Shown here: positions 17,437-26,835 of the stretch, in pieces
Numbering within the stretch: the first letter of the stretch is position 1
How the letters are laid out: the number at the start of each line of letters is the position of its first letter
From: Allopusillimonas sp008369125
Lineage (GTDB): Bacteria > Pseudomonadota > Gammaproteobacteria > Burkholderiales > Burkholderiaceae_B
Reading direction: 5' to 3'
Assembly: GCF_008369125.1 (NCBI RefSeq)
Contig: NZ_VOAY01000001.1
Coordinates: 496,001-560,000 of the forward strand
Length of the DNA stretch: 64,000 nucleotides
Translations under genes and position numbers: made by a program
Notes under the pieces: generated by a model
Seen by the model: only the letters and a program-made list of their open reading frames with translations
The model's database searches: none
Told to the model about the DNA's origin: nothing

Positions 17437-18429
17437 TCACGTGAGTTCGGTTTCGGCGTTGACCAGCATCCGCTTCACACATAGCGCATAGCGTCCGTTG
17501 GACGTGCCATAGGTGCACTCCATGACGGGGACGCCGCCAACATGGGCCGTGATGGTGGATGGGATTTCGATGGGAAGAATGTCGTTGGTCTTTAGCGTCA
17601 TGAGGTGCGCGATGCTGCTTTGTATGTGCGTAAATTCTGCGACCAGTTCAATGTCGGCGCTGCGCATCTGACGTGATAGCTGTTGTGTCCAGCGTTGGTC
17701 GACCAGGCCGGCCCCGCCTTCCTGCAATGGGCGGGTGAGCAGGTCGCGTAGTGGCTCAATCATGGAGTAGGGCAGGCAGATGTTCAGGTTGCCGCCTGTT
17801 GCGCCAAGCTCGATGTGAAATGAGGTGACCACCACAATCTCGTTGCTGCTGGTGATGCTGGCAAACTTCGTATGCATTTCAGATCGTATGTATTCAAACT
17901 CGATCGGGTGAACCTGCTCCCAGGCGCTGGCGTAACTGTCGAGCGTCAGACCAAGCAACTTGCGGATGATGCGCTGCTCGGTCATCGTGAAATCACGACC
18001 TTCGACGCGTGTGTTGTAACGCCCGTGGCCACCAAACAGGCTGTCGATCACCAGAAAGACCAGGTTGGGGTCATACGTAAACAGCGCTGCACCTCGCAGG
18101 GGCTTCATGCTCACCATATTAAGGTTGCTGGGTACTGGCAAGTTACGTTCGAAGTCAGCGTATTTTTGTATGCGTATGGGGCCCACCGTAATGTCGGCAT
18201 TGCGGCGCATAAAACTAAGTAGGGTTGACCGCAGACGCCTGCCGAACAACTCGTTGATGAGCTCCAGCGTTTGCATGCGGTGGCGCACGACACGGTCTGG
18301 TGAGCTAAGGTCGTACGATCTGACACCACCACTGTCAGCACGCTGCGATGGGGCGTCAGGGCTTTCGCCCGTTACGCCCGCAAGTAGTGCATCGACTTCA
18401 TCTTGCGAGAGCTGGCTTTGATACGACAT
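17437..18429 (-). CDS. fliM: FliM, flagellar motor switch protein
   Basis: 330 aa. The N-terminal CheY-P-binding segment (LSQDEVDALLAGV) is followed by the CheC-like middle domain (PLRGAALFTYDPNLVFLVIDSLFGG, with the FliM GGxGR element) and a C-terminal SpoA domain. Binds CheY-phosphate and switches rotation. ATG overlaps the fliL stop by one base (TAATG), indicating coupling. Confidence 0.97.
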   Translation of the reverse strand: MSYQSQLSQDEVDALLAGVTGESPDAPSQRADSGGVRSYDLSSPDRVVRHRMQTLELINELFGRRLRSTLLSFMRRNADITVGPIRIQKYADFERNLPVPSNLNMVSMKPLRGAALFTYDPNLVFLVIDSLFGGHGRYNTRVEGRDFTMTEQRIIRKLLGLTLDSYASAWEQVHPIEFEYIRSEMHTKFASITSSNEIVVVTSFHIELGATGGNLNICLPYSMIEPLRDLLTRPLQEGGAGLVDQRWTQQLSRQMRSADIELVAEFTHIQSSIAHLMTLKTNDILPIEIPSTITAHVGGVPVMECTYGTSNGRYALCVKRMLVNAETELT

Positions 18430-18914
18430 TACTGAACCACGAAAGCGGTGAACAGCACATCGTTAACGCGCGGGCCTGTTGGCTCAGGCACATAGGGCTG
18501 GCTGATTTCGCTGCGCAACTGCTGTACCAGATGCTGGCGTCCATCAGCAGTCTGTACGGTGTCGGCGTCTTGCTGGGCAAGCAGGCTGAGTATGCGGTCA
18601 CGTACTTCTGGCATGTAACGCGTCAGAGTTCGTGCTGAATCGTCGTCCGCCACGCGCAGCGTGATGCCTACGTAAAGAATGCGGCGCTTGTACCCGCTGT
18701 TCAGAGTGACCGTAAAGGGGTCAAGCTCGACGAAGATAGGGCTGGGCATGGCAGCAGGCGCTGATGTGCGGGGGCTCTCTCCGGCAGTGGCCTTGCGGAT
18801 GGCGAGTGCATCATAAAAATACAAGGTTGCTGAGGTGCTGCCTGCCGCGATTAAGGCGGCGGTAAGCAGGGAGCGGAGTGTTTTGGTGCGTTTGCTGGGT
18901 GTGCTCTGGGGCAT
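18429..18914 (-). CDS. fliL: FliL, flagellar basal-body-associated protein
   Basis: 161 aa. One transmembrane helix near residues 15-33 is followed by the periplasmic FliL domain (FVELDPFTVTLNSGYKRRILYVGITLRV ... PEVRDRILSLLAQQDADTVQTADGRQHLVQQL). It assists stator engagement around the basal body. It is the first gene of fliLMNOPQR and is separated from fliK by 156 bp, which suggests its own promoter, although none was recognised. Confidence 0.95.
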   Translation of the reverse strand: MPQSTPSKRTKTLRSLLTAALIAAGSTSATLYFYDALAIRKATAGESPRTSAPAAMPSPIFVELDPFTVTLNSGYKRRILYVGITLRVADDDSARTLTRYMPEVRDRILSLLAQQDADTVQTADGRQHLVQQLRSEISQPYVPEPTGPRVNDVLFTAFVVQ

Positions 18915-19070
18915 AGCCTGTCGGCGGGAAGTTTAAGTATCGACGTGATTGTGCCGGATGCGGGCACAGCACGTGGTACGGAATAATGCAGTTAATTTGT
19001 GTTAGCTCTGTTGATTAACGACGGTGGTGAGGCACGGACTCGTGCGCGCGGCGATGCGGGGCTGGCTCGA

Positions 19071-20501
19071 TCAGGCGTAGGTATCCACCAGTGCGTCAGA
19101 TGACTGAGGCACGCGTGTCTGGTTTAGCGACGTTGCGACGGAGCCGTCCGACGCATCGGGGGTGTCTGGCTTTTGTATGGCGGCTTGGTCGTTGCGCTGA
19201 TCGTGCTCACTGAAAGCCCTGCTTTCCTGCCCGAAATTGCTGACGCTAGTGTGCCCCAATGTCAGTCCTGCTTGCCACAATTGTTGCTGCAGTTGGGGCA
19301 ACGCCTGTTCTACCGCCTGGCGCACTGATGCATGCGCCGACACAATGAGAGCCTGAGCGACCTTGTCATGTACCTGAAGGGTAATGTGCAAGGGTCCAAG
19401 TTCAGGGGGATTCAGCCGCAGATCCACGCTTTGCAAGGTACCGTGGTTGCGTTGCGCCAGGGCGGTAAGCTGGCGGCTGAACTCGGGTGCCCATGCTGGG
19501 CTGCCCAGCGATGCTGCCACGACCACAGGCAGGTTGGGCGGGGCTGAAGACGCCGACATTGTTGGGGCTCCAGGCGCTGCTGTTGTCAGGATGGTTGCGC
19601 TGCCACCCGGTATTGGCGCGTCGTTGGTACGAAGGATGTCGTCGCCCATAGCTGCGGTGCTACCTGCTACGCTGGGTTGGTGATCAGTGAACCCGCCTGA
19701 CGCAGACTGTGCTCCGCGTTCAGCCATGTTTTCCAGAGCCTCCATAACGTCCGTCAAAGATGTCATGGCCGGATCAGATAACGCCGTTTCAAGACGTGTC
19801 TGCATAAGCGTGACGGCACGCAAGGCCCCGGCTGTTGTTTCGCCGTCAGCGACAGTGTCGCGTCGCAGTACGTGTGATGCCAGACGAGGTTTATATGCTT
19901 GTTCTGTAAGTGAGGCCGCTGAGTTGGCCATATTGTGCGCAAGCGGCGCATGGTCTGTGGTGCTCACAGCATTCGTATGGGTCGCTGCTAACGCAAGCGG
20001 CAACAAGCCATCCAAAGGGCCTGTGTGGGTAGGCCTAGTGTTTCCTTGTTTCAGGTTGGCATCCATAAAGTTTTGCAAGGTTTCTGTAGATTCCTCGGTC
20101 TTGCCGGCGGGCGAAAAATGCTCGGCGGCCTGTGCGGCGGTGGCCATGACGCTGTGTACGACAATGGCGAGTGCGGTGCTATCTTCAGATTTGTTGTGGT
20201 CGTGTGCAGAGTGAGCACGTTCAGACGGAGCGAGAAGTGGCAGACCTACTTGGGCCTGCTGGCTGCAGACATGTGTGCAGCAAGCTTCGTCTGCACCATG
20301 TTCTCGCCAGATCGACCTCGGAAACGAGGTCGACCCACCGCCTTTGAGAAACTGTGGCGTGTGTGTCAATGGTTTATCTTCGTTGTTAGCCTGATGGCTG
20401 GCCAGAATATCTTCAAACCCGGTCCGCTCCGACCCAGCATCGTGTTTTGCAGTAAGTGTGGCAGGCTGGCTGGCAATAGACGTTATGGTGGGAATTGTCA
20501 T
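19071..20501 (-). CDS. fliK: FliK, flagellar hook-length control protein
   Basis: 476 aa from ATG 20501; a GTG at 20513 three bases after the fliJ stop is an alternative. The long N-terminal part is low in conservation and rich in Ala/Ser/Thr/His, as expected of the molecular ruler. The C-terminal third holds the Flg_hook domain (LNPPELGPLHITLQVHDKVAQALIVSAHASVRQAVEQALPQLQQQLWQAGLTLG), which switches export specificity through FlhB. It is the last gene of the fliFGHIJK unit. Confidence 0.93.
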   Translation of the reverse strand: MTIPTITSIASQPATLTAKHDAGSERTGFEDILASHQANNEDKPLTHTPQFLKGGGSTSFPRSIWREHGADEACCTHVCSQQAQVGLPLLAPSERAHSAHDHNKSEDSTALAIVVHSVMATAAQAAEHFSPAGKTEESTETLQNFMDANLKQGNTRPTHTGPLDGLLPLALAATHTNAVSTTDHAPLAHNMANSAASLTEQAYKPRLASHVLRRDTVADGETTAGALRAVTLMQTRLETALSDPAMTSLTDVMEALENMAERGAQSASGGFTDHQPSVAGSTAAMGDDILRTNDAPIPGGSATILTTAAPGAPTMSASSAPPNLPVVVAASLGSPAWAPEFSRQLTALAQRNHGTLQSVDLRLNPPELGPLHITLQVHDKVAQALIVSAHASVRQAVEQALPQLQQQLWQAGLTLGHTSVSNFGQESRAFSEHDQRNDQAAIQKPDTPDASDGSVATSLNQTRVPQSSDALVDTYA

Positions 20502-20516
20502 GAGAGGGCTCACTGA

Positions 20517-20960
20517 TCAAGTGTTGTGCATGTAGTGCATACGGGCGGACGTTTCATCGTTGGCAATCTGCTCGCTGCGGTTTTCCAGCTCACGCTGACG
20601 GGAACGCGCACGCGTTTCCAGCGCTTCGAAGGCGTTGAGGCGACGTTTTCCCGTCTGCCAGTATTGGCGTTTTTCCCGCACTTGCGTCTCTTGGCGCGCA
20701 ACAACATGGCTTTGCTGTGAAATCGCTGCATCCAGTGTGGTGATGAACTGTCTGAAATTCTTAAGGCTTGAAGCGGGCAATCCGATTTGTACGGCCTGTT
20801 GCAAGCGACGCGCATAATCGAGACGGTAGTCGTGCAGCAACGTAAGCTGAGCCTGGGCACGCTGGCGTTCGTTCGCAAGCAGATATAGTTCTTTGCCTGC
20901 TTTTTGCGCAGCGTGTCGAGCCAGATTCATGAGAGCTTGAAAGGCGTGGGCCTTGTTCAT
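20517..20960 (-). CDS. fliJ: FliJ, flagellar export ATPase stalk protein
   Basis: 147 aa, almost entirely helical and charged (coiled-coil pattern, e.g. YLLANERQRAQAQLTLLHDYRLDYARRLQQAV). The FliJ stalk sits in the FliI hexamer and links it to FlhA. ATG overlaps the fliI stop (ATGA). Confidence 0.93.
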   Translation of the reverse strand: MNKAHAFQALMNLARHAAQKAGKELYLLANERQRAQAQLTLLHDYRLDYARRLQQAVQIGLPASSLKNFRQFITTLDAAISQQSHVVARQETQVREKRQYWQTGKRRLNAFEALETRARSRQRELENRSEQIANDETSARMHYMHNT

Positions 20961-22429
20961 GGCTGGTAATCCCCGATTGGTATCGGCGTTTCGTGAACGC
21001 CTGTAGCGTGCGCCAATGACTCGGCAGCGCTGACATAGTCGATGCCGCTTGCTGTGTCTTGCTGCAGATAGGCTTCGAGGTAGGGGTATCGGGCAACCGC
21101 CTCATCAATCTGCGTATCGTTTCCGGGTGTGTAAGCGCCAACGGCGATCAGGTCGTGGTTGCGCTGGTAGCGGGACAGCAGTTGCTTGAAGCGGTGCGCC
21201 AAAGCTATTTGGGTGGCTGGCACCACGGCCGTCATTACACGTGAAATCGAGGCTTCGATGTCAATAGCCGGGTAATGCCCCGATTCTGCCAAGCGGCGTG
21301 ACAGCACAATGTGGCCATCCAGTATGGCGCGGGCTGAGTCGGCGATGGGGTCATGCTGGTCGTCGCCCTCCGTTAGCACGGTGTAAAACGCGGTGATCGA
21401 GCCGGGGGCTTGTCCATTTTCTGAAGCGCCGTTGCCGGCGCGTTCGACCAGCGCAGGAAGCCGGGTAAAGACCGAGGGCGGGTAACCCTTGGTGGCAGGT
21501 GGCTCACCAATGGCCAGAGCAATTTCGCGCTGCGCCATGGCATAACGTGTTAATGAATCCATAATTAACAGCACATGGCGGCCCTGATCACGGAAATGCT
21601 CGGCCAGTCGGGTGGCATACACTGCGCCTTGCATGCGCAGCAACGGTGAGACATCAGCCGGCGCTGCAATTACCACCGATCGGCACAGCCCGTCTGGCCC
21701 TAGATTGTGTTCAATAAATTCTTTGACCTCGCGTCCGCGTTCGCCGATCAGGCCCACGACAATGACGTCTGCCTGTGTGTATCTGGCCATCATTCCCAGC
21801 AGTACGCTTTTCCCCACGCCTGAACCGGCGAATAAACCCATGCGTTGTCCACGACCGACGGTGAGCAAACCGTTAATGGCCCGTACCCCGACGTCTAGCA
21901 CGGTATCAATAGGGGCCCGCAACAGGGGGTTGATGTACCGAGCAGAAAGTGAGGCGGTTGGTACAGCGTGAAGATCGCCCAAGCGGTCGAGAGGTTGGCC
22001 AGCGCCGTCCAGCACGCGTCCCAAAAGTTCTTCACCCACGGGTAGATGGCGGGATAATACGGGAGCTGTGTGCGTGGCCTGAGTGAGTGCGGACTGCGGG
22101 GTTTGGTGTTGTGGACCAGGTGGTACGGCAGCCACCCTGGCACCAGGCTGTAGCCCTAAAATATCGCTGTGTGGCATCAGGTAAAGAGTCTGACCATGAA
22201 AGCCTACCACCTCAGCATCGACCCAGTGGCTGGAGCCAGGTGTGATTTCTATACGGCATGCAGCGCCGACGGCGAGGCTAAGCCCAGTGGCCTCCAGTAC
22301 CAGACCCGTGGCGCGCGTTACCTTGCCGTGTAAAGCGAGCATATCGGTCGCGGCAACATGCTGTGCGCTTGAACGAAGTAAGGCTCGCCAGCGGTCAGGG
22401 GCCATGTGTGCCGGCTTAGCTTTTTGCAT
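20957..22429 (-). CDS. fliI: FliI, flagellum-specific ATP synthase
   Basis: 490 aa from ATG 22429, which overlaps the end of fliH by 14 bp; ATG 22405 is an alternative. Walker A GLFAGSGVGKSVLL, Walker B VLLIMDSLTRYAMAQREIALAIGEPP and the ATPase signature SGHYPAIDIEASISRVM are intact. FliI energises substrate unloading at the export gate with FliH as regulator and FliJ as stalk. Confidence 0.97.
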   Translation of the reverse strand: MQKAKPAHMAPDRWRALLRSSAQHVAATDMLALHGKVTRATGLVLEATGLSLAVGAACRIEITPGSSHWVDAEVVGFHGQTLYLMPHSDILGLQPGARVAAVPPGPQHQTPQSALTQATHTAPVLSRHLPVGEELLGRVLDGAGQPLDRLGDLHAVPTASLSARYINPLLRAPIDTVLDVGVRAINGLLTVGRGQRMGLFAGSGVGKSVLLGMMARYTQADVIVVGLIGERGREVKEFIEHNLGPDGLCRSVVIAAPADVSPLLRMQGAVYATRLAEHFRDQGRHVLLIMDSLTRYAMAQREIALAIGEPPATKGYPPSVFTRLPALVERAGNGASENGQAPGSITAFYTVLTEGDDQHDPIADSARAILDGHIVLSRRLAESGHYPAIDIEASISRVMTAVVPATQIALAHRFKQLLSRYQRNHDLIAVGAYTPGNDTQIDEAVARYPYLEAYLQQDTASGIDYVSAAESLAHATGVHETPIPIGDYQP

Positions 22430-23189
22430 GGTCAGCCTGCGCGATCCAGGGCAGCGTGTAGCCCAGAGAAGACGTGGCACGCTCCCATCGCTTCGCCAGG
22501 GTTGCATCAATGCTGCTGGCAGATGTTTCCACAATGCAGTCGCCACGCTCCAGCGTGGGTTCTGGCACGATGCACCAGCGCTGCACTGTGCTACGGCTTT
22601 CAAGATATGGACGCAGCGCGGCTTCATCGTCCGGGTGTATACGCAAGGTCAATAAAGCCTGGTCGTTTGCATTGACGCGCAGTATCTGGCCAACCAAGTC
22701 GGTAATGTGGCCGGGTTGGGTGGTCAGCGTGCTTTGCAGTATGTGTTGTGCAATGTGCAGGGCGAGTTCGACAAGCTGGTGCCCAAGCTCTGCTTCCAGA
22801 GTATGGAGCGCGTCTGCGCAGGCGTCTGCCAAATGTGCGAGACGTTGTGCTTCTTGTTGCGCCTGCGCCTGGCCGGATGAATGGCCTTCGGTATAGCCCG
22901 CATCATAACCAGCCGAGTGCCCGTTGCGGTGACCGTCACGTGTACCTTCTTCGAGCCCTTGCGCATAACCCTCTTGATAGCCCTGTGCCTGCCCTTGCCC
23001 ACGGGCGGTCTCATACAGGCAGTTTGCATCAGCACGGGCAGCGTCGTCATCAACGTTTAACCTGGCCGTGCCGCTTGGCGCATGCCCGTTGGGTCGATCA
23101 GCGTCGCCCGTAGGGCCGCCAGGCAGGGGGGCGGGCTGCCAGCGACGCCATTTCTTGAGGCGTTCGGCAGTAATCGTATGTTTAGACAT
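22416..23189 (-). CDS. fliH: FliH, flagellar export ATPase regulator
   Basis: 257 aa from ATG 23189; ATG 23198 is equally in frame. The N-terminus SKHTITAERLKKWRRW resembles other FliH proteins. A central run of Gly at four-residue spacing (GYQEGYAQGLEEGTRDGHRNGHSAGYDAGYTEGHSSG region, residues about 70-110) is the characteristic FliH GxxxG repeat helix. The C-terminal half is the V/A-ATPase E-like domain. Overlaps fliG and fliI. Confidence 0.95.
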   Translation of the reverse strand: MSKHTITAERLKKWRRWQPAPLPGGPTGDADRPNGHAPSGTARLNVDDDAARADANCLYETARGQGQAQGYQEGYAQGLEEGTRDGHRNGHSAGYDAGYTEGHSSGQAQAQQEAQRLAHLADACADALHTLEAELGHQLVELALHIAQHILQSTLTTQPGHITDLVGQILRVNANDQALLTLRIHPDDEAALRPYLESRSTVQRWCIVPEPTLERGDCIVETSASSIDATLAKRWERATSSLGYTLPWIAQADHAKS

Positions 23190-24183
23190 ACTCGTCATTG
23201 CCCAGACCCGTCAGGCTAAATTGCCCGGCTTCGGCCAGCTTTCGCGTAACTTGCACAATACGCTTCTGCTCTGCATCAACCGTGGACATGCGCACGGGGC
23301 CTTGCGCCTCAAGGTCATCGCGCAACATGACGGCCGCACGGTTCGACATATTGCGGAAAAATTTCTCGCACAGCTCTGGCGCGGCGCCTTTCAGTGCAAT
23401 GGTGAGCGATGCGGTATCGATCTCGGCCAGTATCAATCGGATGGCGGTATCTTCAAGCTGTATCAGGTTATCGAATACAAACATTTCGTCGACAATGCGT
23501 TGGGCCAGATCCGCATCGAGTTCGCGCAGACTGTTCACCACCGCTTCTTCATCTGAAGAGTTCATGAAGTTCAATATTTCTGCAGCCGTACGCACACCGC
23601 CCATTTTGCTGCGTTTCGCACCTTGGCCTGCCAGCACACCGTTTAGAACTTCAGTCAGTTCATGCAGGGCTGAGGGCTGAACGCCGCCGAACGTGGCGAT
23701 GCGCAACATGACATCGTTGCGCAGTCTTTCGTTCAGCAGCGCCAGCACTGCCGATGCACGGTCGCGTTCAAGGTGCACCAGTATGGTGGCAATGATTTGC
23801 GGGTGTTCGTCTGAGATCAACTCGGCGACACTGGTTGCTTCTAGCCAGTTAAGGGCGTCGATACCGCTGCCATTATTGCCGGCTTCGAGAATATCTTCGA
23901 TCAGGCCAGCAGCCCGATCTGTGCCCAGGGCTTTGGTCAGCACGGCGCGGATGTATTCATCGGAACCCAGTGTGACCGCCATGAATTGATCTGCTTCTTG
24001 ACGAAAGTCCTCAAGTACCTGGTCCACATCGCCGCGTGTGACCTGTCGCAGATTGGCCATGGCGCTGCCGATGCGCTGCACTTCGGGCGGGGTAAGATAC
24101 TTGAAGACCTCTGCAGCAGCGTCTTCACCCAGCGACATCATAAGGATGGCGCACCGATCCAGATTGGCTTCAACCGTTGTCAT
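23182..24183 (-). CDS. fliG: FliG, flagellar motor switch protein
   Basis: 333 aa, standard length. N-terminal FliF-binding part (ILMMSLGEDAAAEVFKYLTPPEVQRIGSAMA) and middle domain (EHPQIIATILVHLERDRASAVLALLNERLRNDVMLRIATFGGVQPSALHEL) are followed by the C-terminal torque domain with alternating charged residues (EKFFRNMSNRAAVMLRDDLEAQGPVR). Couples MotA motion to the rotor. Its start overlaps the fliF stop by 14 bp. Confidence 0.97.
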   Translation of the reverse strand: MTTVEANLDRCAILMMSLGEDAAAEVFKYLTPPEVQRIGSAMANLRQVTRGDVDQVLEDFRQEADQFMAVTLGSDEYIRAVLTKALGTDRAAGLIEDILEAGNNGSGIDALNWLEATSVAELISDEHPQIIATILVHLERDRASAVLALLNERLRNDVMLRIATFGGVQPSALHELTEVLNGVLAGQGAKRSKMGGVRTAAEILNFMNSSDEEAVVNSLRELDADLAQRIVDEMFVFDNLIQLEDTAIRLILAEIDTASLTIALKGAAPELCEKFFRNMSNRAAVMLRDDLEAQGPVRMSTVDAEQKRIVQVTRKLAEAGQFSLTGLGNDEYV

Positions 24184-25819
24184 TAGACTTCTCCATCCAG
24201 GTGCGCAGCACCATTGCCACGGCGCGCGGGTCTTTTTCGGCGAGAGTGCGAGCGGTATTCAGATTTTCTTCGTAGCGGCTGAGTTCACCCGCCAATCGTT
24301 CTTCTGCCAGGTCGCGCTCTTGTGCATCGGTAAGGGCTACAGGACGGTCATCTTCTGCGACTGTCACCACCCGCGGTGGGGCCAGTAGCGGTTTGATAAT
24401 GGCTCTCCATACCAAGTACAGACCCAGTGCGATTAGCAAATACCGAATAAGTCGCATGCCGTATTCGAGGTAAACAGGGTCTTGCCACATCGGGACTGCC
24501 GTATCGGTGCCTTCGTTGAACGCGCTATTAATGACGCTTAGCGTGTCGCCTCGTTCTTCTGAGTAACCTATGGCTTGTCTGACCAGTTCGGTCAGTCTGT
24601 CCAGCTCATCGGCAGGCAAAGGCTCTGCCTTGTCGTCAAACTGGCGGTAGTTGACAACAACTGCTACGGAGAGCCGACGCAAGGTGCCCAGAGGATTTTT
24701 GGTGTGACTAATGGTGCGATCGACTTCATAGTTGATGGTCGCGTCGTCGCGTGTTGATCCACTGCCTTGCTGTTGAACGCCTGTTGCTGCGAGAGCAGTT
24801 GGGTTGCCTGGCGCGTTGTTGGCAGATGCTGCCGAAGGTGGTGTCTGTATGGGAGCGACGGCATTGACAGGAGGCTGGTTGGTCAGAGCCCCAGGCACAC
24901 CCTGAGGCGGCTGCGTGTTGGTCTGCGCTGAGGCGCTGGTTTGCTTGCTGCGCACGGCTGCTTCGCCGGGCAATTGATTGGGCCGGTATGTTTCAGAGGT
25001 TTGTTCCCGGTGCACAAAGTCAACATCTGCGCTGACCTGTGCGCGTACATTTTCGGGCCCCACCAGGGGGCTCAGCAGAGCAAGAATTTTCTGTACGGTA
25101 CGTTGCTCAATGTCATTGACCAGGTTGCGGCGAGAACCATCGGCGCCTGCCTCACCGGATGGTGGGGTCAGCAGACGGCCATTTTGGTCTACCACCGATA
25201 CTTTCTGTGGGTCAAGATGAGGCACGCTGGACGAAACCAGCCAGGTAATGGCCGAAACCTGGGCTTCTGTGAGGCTGCGGCCGGGATAAAGTGTGAGCAG
25301 TACCGAGGCAGTAGGCGGCTGTCGCTCCCGCACAAACAGTGATTCTCTGGGTAGGGCCAGGTGTACCCGCGCACGTTGCACAGCATGCAGTGCTTCGACT
25401 GACTGAGCCAGCTCGCCCTCCAGAGCACGTTGGTAAGTGACTTGTTCCGAAAACTGGCTGGCCCCGAAGCGTGTCTGATCCAGCAGGCCAAAGCCTGTTT
25501 CGCCGCTGCGTGGCAGGCCTTTCTGGGCCAACAGCAGACGAGCTTCGTGTACCTTGTCGGCAGGCACCATAATGGCCTGGCCTGCGCCCGCCAATCGGTA
25601 AGAAACATTCATCTGCTCGAGTGCTGTCACAATTGCGCCACCGTCGCGATCTTCAAGATTGGCGAACAACACGCGGTAGTCTGGGCGGCCTGCCCATAAA
25701 AAGGCGCCGACAACCAGTGTGACTGCTATCGATGCGACGCCCAGCTGCACCGGACGGGGCCACGCTGCGATCCGGCTCACTGCGGGGAATCGCTCAGCCC
25801 ACAGGGTCCACGTCTTCAT
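24170..25819 (-). CDS. fliF: FliF, flagellar MS-ring protein
   Basis: 549 aa. TM1 (GVASIAVTLVVGAFLWAGRPDYRVLFANL), two ring-building motif/YscJ-type domains (NVSYRLAGAGQAIMVPADKVHEARLLLAQKGLPRSGETGFGLLDQ), a Pro/Ala/Gln-rich loop, TM2 (YGMRLIRYLLIALGLYLVW near residue 440) and the cytoplasmic FliG-binding tail (DPRAVAMVLRTWMEK). Forms the base on which the motor and export gate assemble. First gene of fliFGHIJK; divergent from fliE. Confidence 0.97.
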   Translation of the reverse strand: MKTWTLWAERFPAVSRIAAWPRPVQLGVASIAVTLVVGAFLWAGRPDYRVLFANLEDRDGGAIVTALEQMNVSYRLAGAGQAIMVPADKVHEARLLLAQKGLPRSGETGFGLLDQTRFGASQFSEQVTYQRALEGELAQSVEALHAVQRARVHLALPRESLFVRERQPPTASVLLTLYPGRSLTEAQVSAITWLVSSSVPHLDPQKVSVVDQNGRLLTPPSGEAGADGSRRNLVNDIEQRTVQKILALLSPLVGPENVRAQVSADVDFVHREQTSETYRPNQLPGEAAVRSKQTSASAQTNTQPPQGVPGALTNQPPVNAVAPIQTPPSAASANNAPGNPTALAATGVQQQGSGSTRDDATINYEVDRTISHTKNPLGTLRRLSVAVVVNYRQFDDKAEPLPADELDRLTELVRQAIGYSEERGDTLSVINSAFNEGTDTAVPMWQDPVYLEYGMRLIRYLLIALGLYLVWRAIIKPLLAPPRVVTVAEDDRPVALTDAQERDLAEERLAGELSRYEENLNTARTLAEKDPRAVAMVLRTWMEKSNDNG

Positions 25820-26168
25820 TTAGCGCCTCGTGCTTTTTGAGCGGACGAACAGAGTAAATGACATGGGGCGTATGCTGAGGCGTGGGTAGACATGCGGTGA
25901 TACAAGATTTGGACAGCCTGAATTATGGTTGCTTGAGTCAGGACGGCAAGCGGTGAAAAGCGCAGCTTTTGGGTGTTATTTAGGTTTAATGGGTTCTCGC
26001 CCAAAAGACGGCACTATAGGTGTCTACTCTCAGTGCATTAACGTCAAACAGCCCTGTGTTTTGGTAGCTTTTGAGGCAGTGCTTATTGCGCATGCACAGG
26101 TATAGTCTTGTGGCTCAGGCCGTCCGGGCCGTGCCATGTGTTTTCGTCTTATTATTTTGCCTACTCTC
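25820..26168. promoter_or_regulatory. Divergent fliF-fliE promoter region
   Basis: About 350 bp without a supported gene, between the divergent fliF and fliE starts. It should hold the promoters of both early operons. A perfect inverted repeat AAAAGC-GCA-GCTTTT lies near 25,955. No sigma-28 or sigma-54 signature was found. Confidence 0.4.
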
Positions 26169-26504
26169 ATGACAGTTCAACACATTTCCAGCGTTCAGAA
26201 TCTGCTTGCGCAAATGCGCGCGGCAGCCAAAGCCGCATCATCATTGGCTCCTGTTCACCATGAACAAGTGCCTGCGGGGTCCGGTAGCTTTGCTACTGAG
26301 TTGTCACGCTCTCTGGCGCGCGTATCGAGCATGCAAAATGAAGCAGCCGCGCAAGCGCGCGCCTTTCAACTGGGGGAACCCGGTGTCTCGCTTAACAATG
26401 TCATGATCGACATGCAGAAAGCGGGTATTGCTTTTCAGGCCACTATTCAGGTTCGCAACCGTCTGGTGGCGGCCTATCAGGAAGTGGCTGGTATGGCCGT
26501 TTGA
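26169..26504 (+). CDS. fliE: FliE, MS-ring/rod junction protein
   Basis: 111 aa from ATG 26169; an in-frame ATG at 26136 also exists and no strong ribosome site decides between them. The C-terminus (GEPGVSLNNVMIDMQKAGIAFQATIQVRNRLVAAYQEVAGMAV) is the diagnostic FliE motif. FliE joins the MS ring to the rod. It is alone on the plus strand, divergent from fliF, and its last 62 bp overlap the 3' end of fliT on the other strand. Confidence 0.95.
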   Translation: MTVQHISSVQNLLAQMRAAAKAASSLAPVHHEQVPAGSGSFATELSRSLARVSSMQNEAAAQARAFQLGEPGVSLNNVMIDMQKAGIAFQATIQVRNRLVAAYQEVAGMAV

Positions 26505-26832
26505 ATTGAATGCTTCGCCCTAAGTAGGCATCAAGCACGTGACGCTGCCGACGAAGATCACCCAGAAGTTTTCCCAGGCGACCCATCTCGGGTGAGATGA
26601 GTGCGCGTATAGCTGCGTCGGCATCGAGTATGCGGGTTAGAAGTGCCTGGCGCTCTGCACGCGACTGCTCGGACAGTGTGGGACTAGCCCGCAATAGTTC
26701 GACTGCGGCCGTATATTCGTTGGCCAGCAATGCCACCTCGTTCCAATGGTTGGATCTGGCACAACACAGCATGCGCTCGGCGATGTTAACAATGGTCTGA
26801 TAGCGGCACTGTATGGGAGAACATGTGTCCAT
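26443..26832 (-). CDS. fliT: FliT-like flagellar chaperone
   Basis: 129 aa, mostly helical, with a Pro-rich C-terminus. It follows fliS by three bases in the order fliD-fliS-fliT, the normal position of the FliT chaperone, which binds the FliD cap and in enterics also FlhDC. Sequence conservation in this family is low, so the call depends on context and size. Its 3' end overlaps fliE tail to tail. Confidence 0.8.
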   Translation of the reverse strand: MDTCSPIQCRYQTIVNIAERMLCCARSNHWNEVALLANEYTAAVELLRASPTLSEQSRAERQALLTRILDADAAIRALISPEMGRLGKLLGDLRRQRHVLDAYLGRSIQFKRPYQPLPDRPPPDGCEPE

Positions 26833-26835
26833 GCT

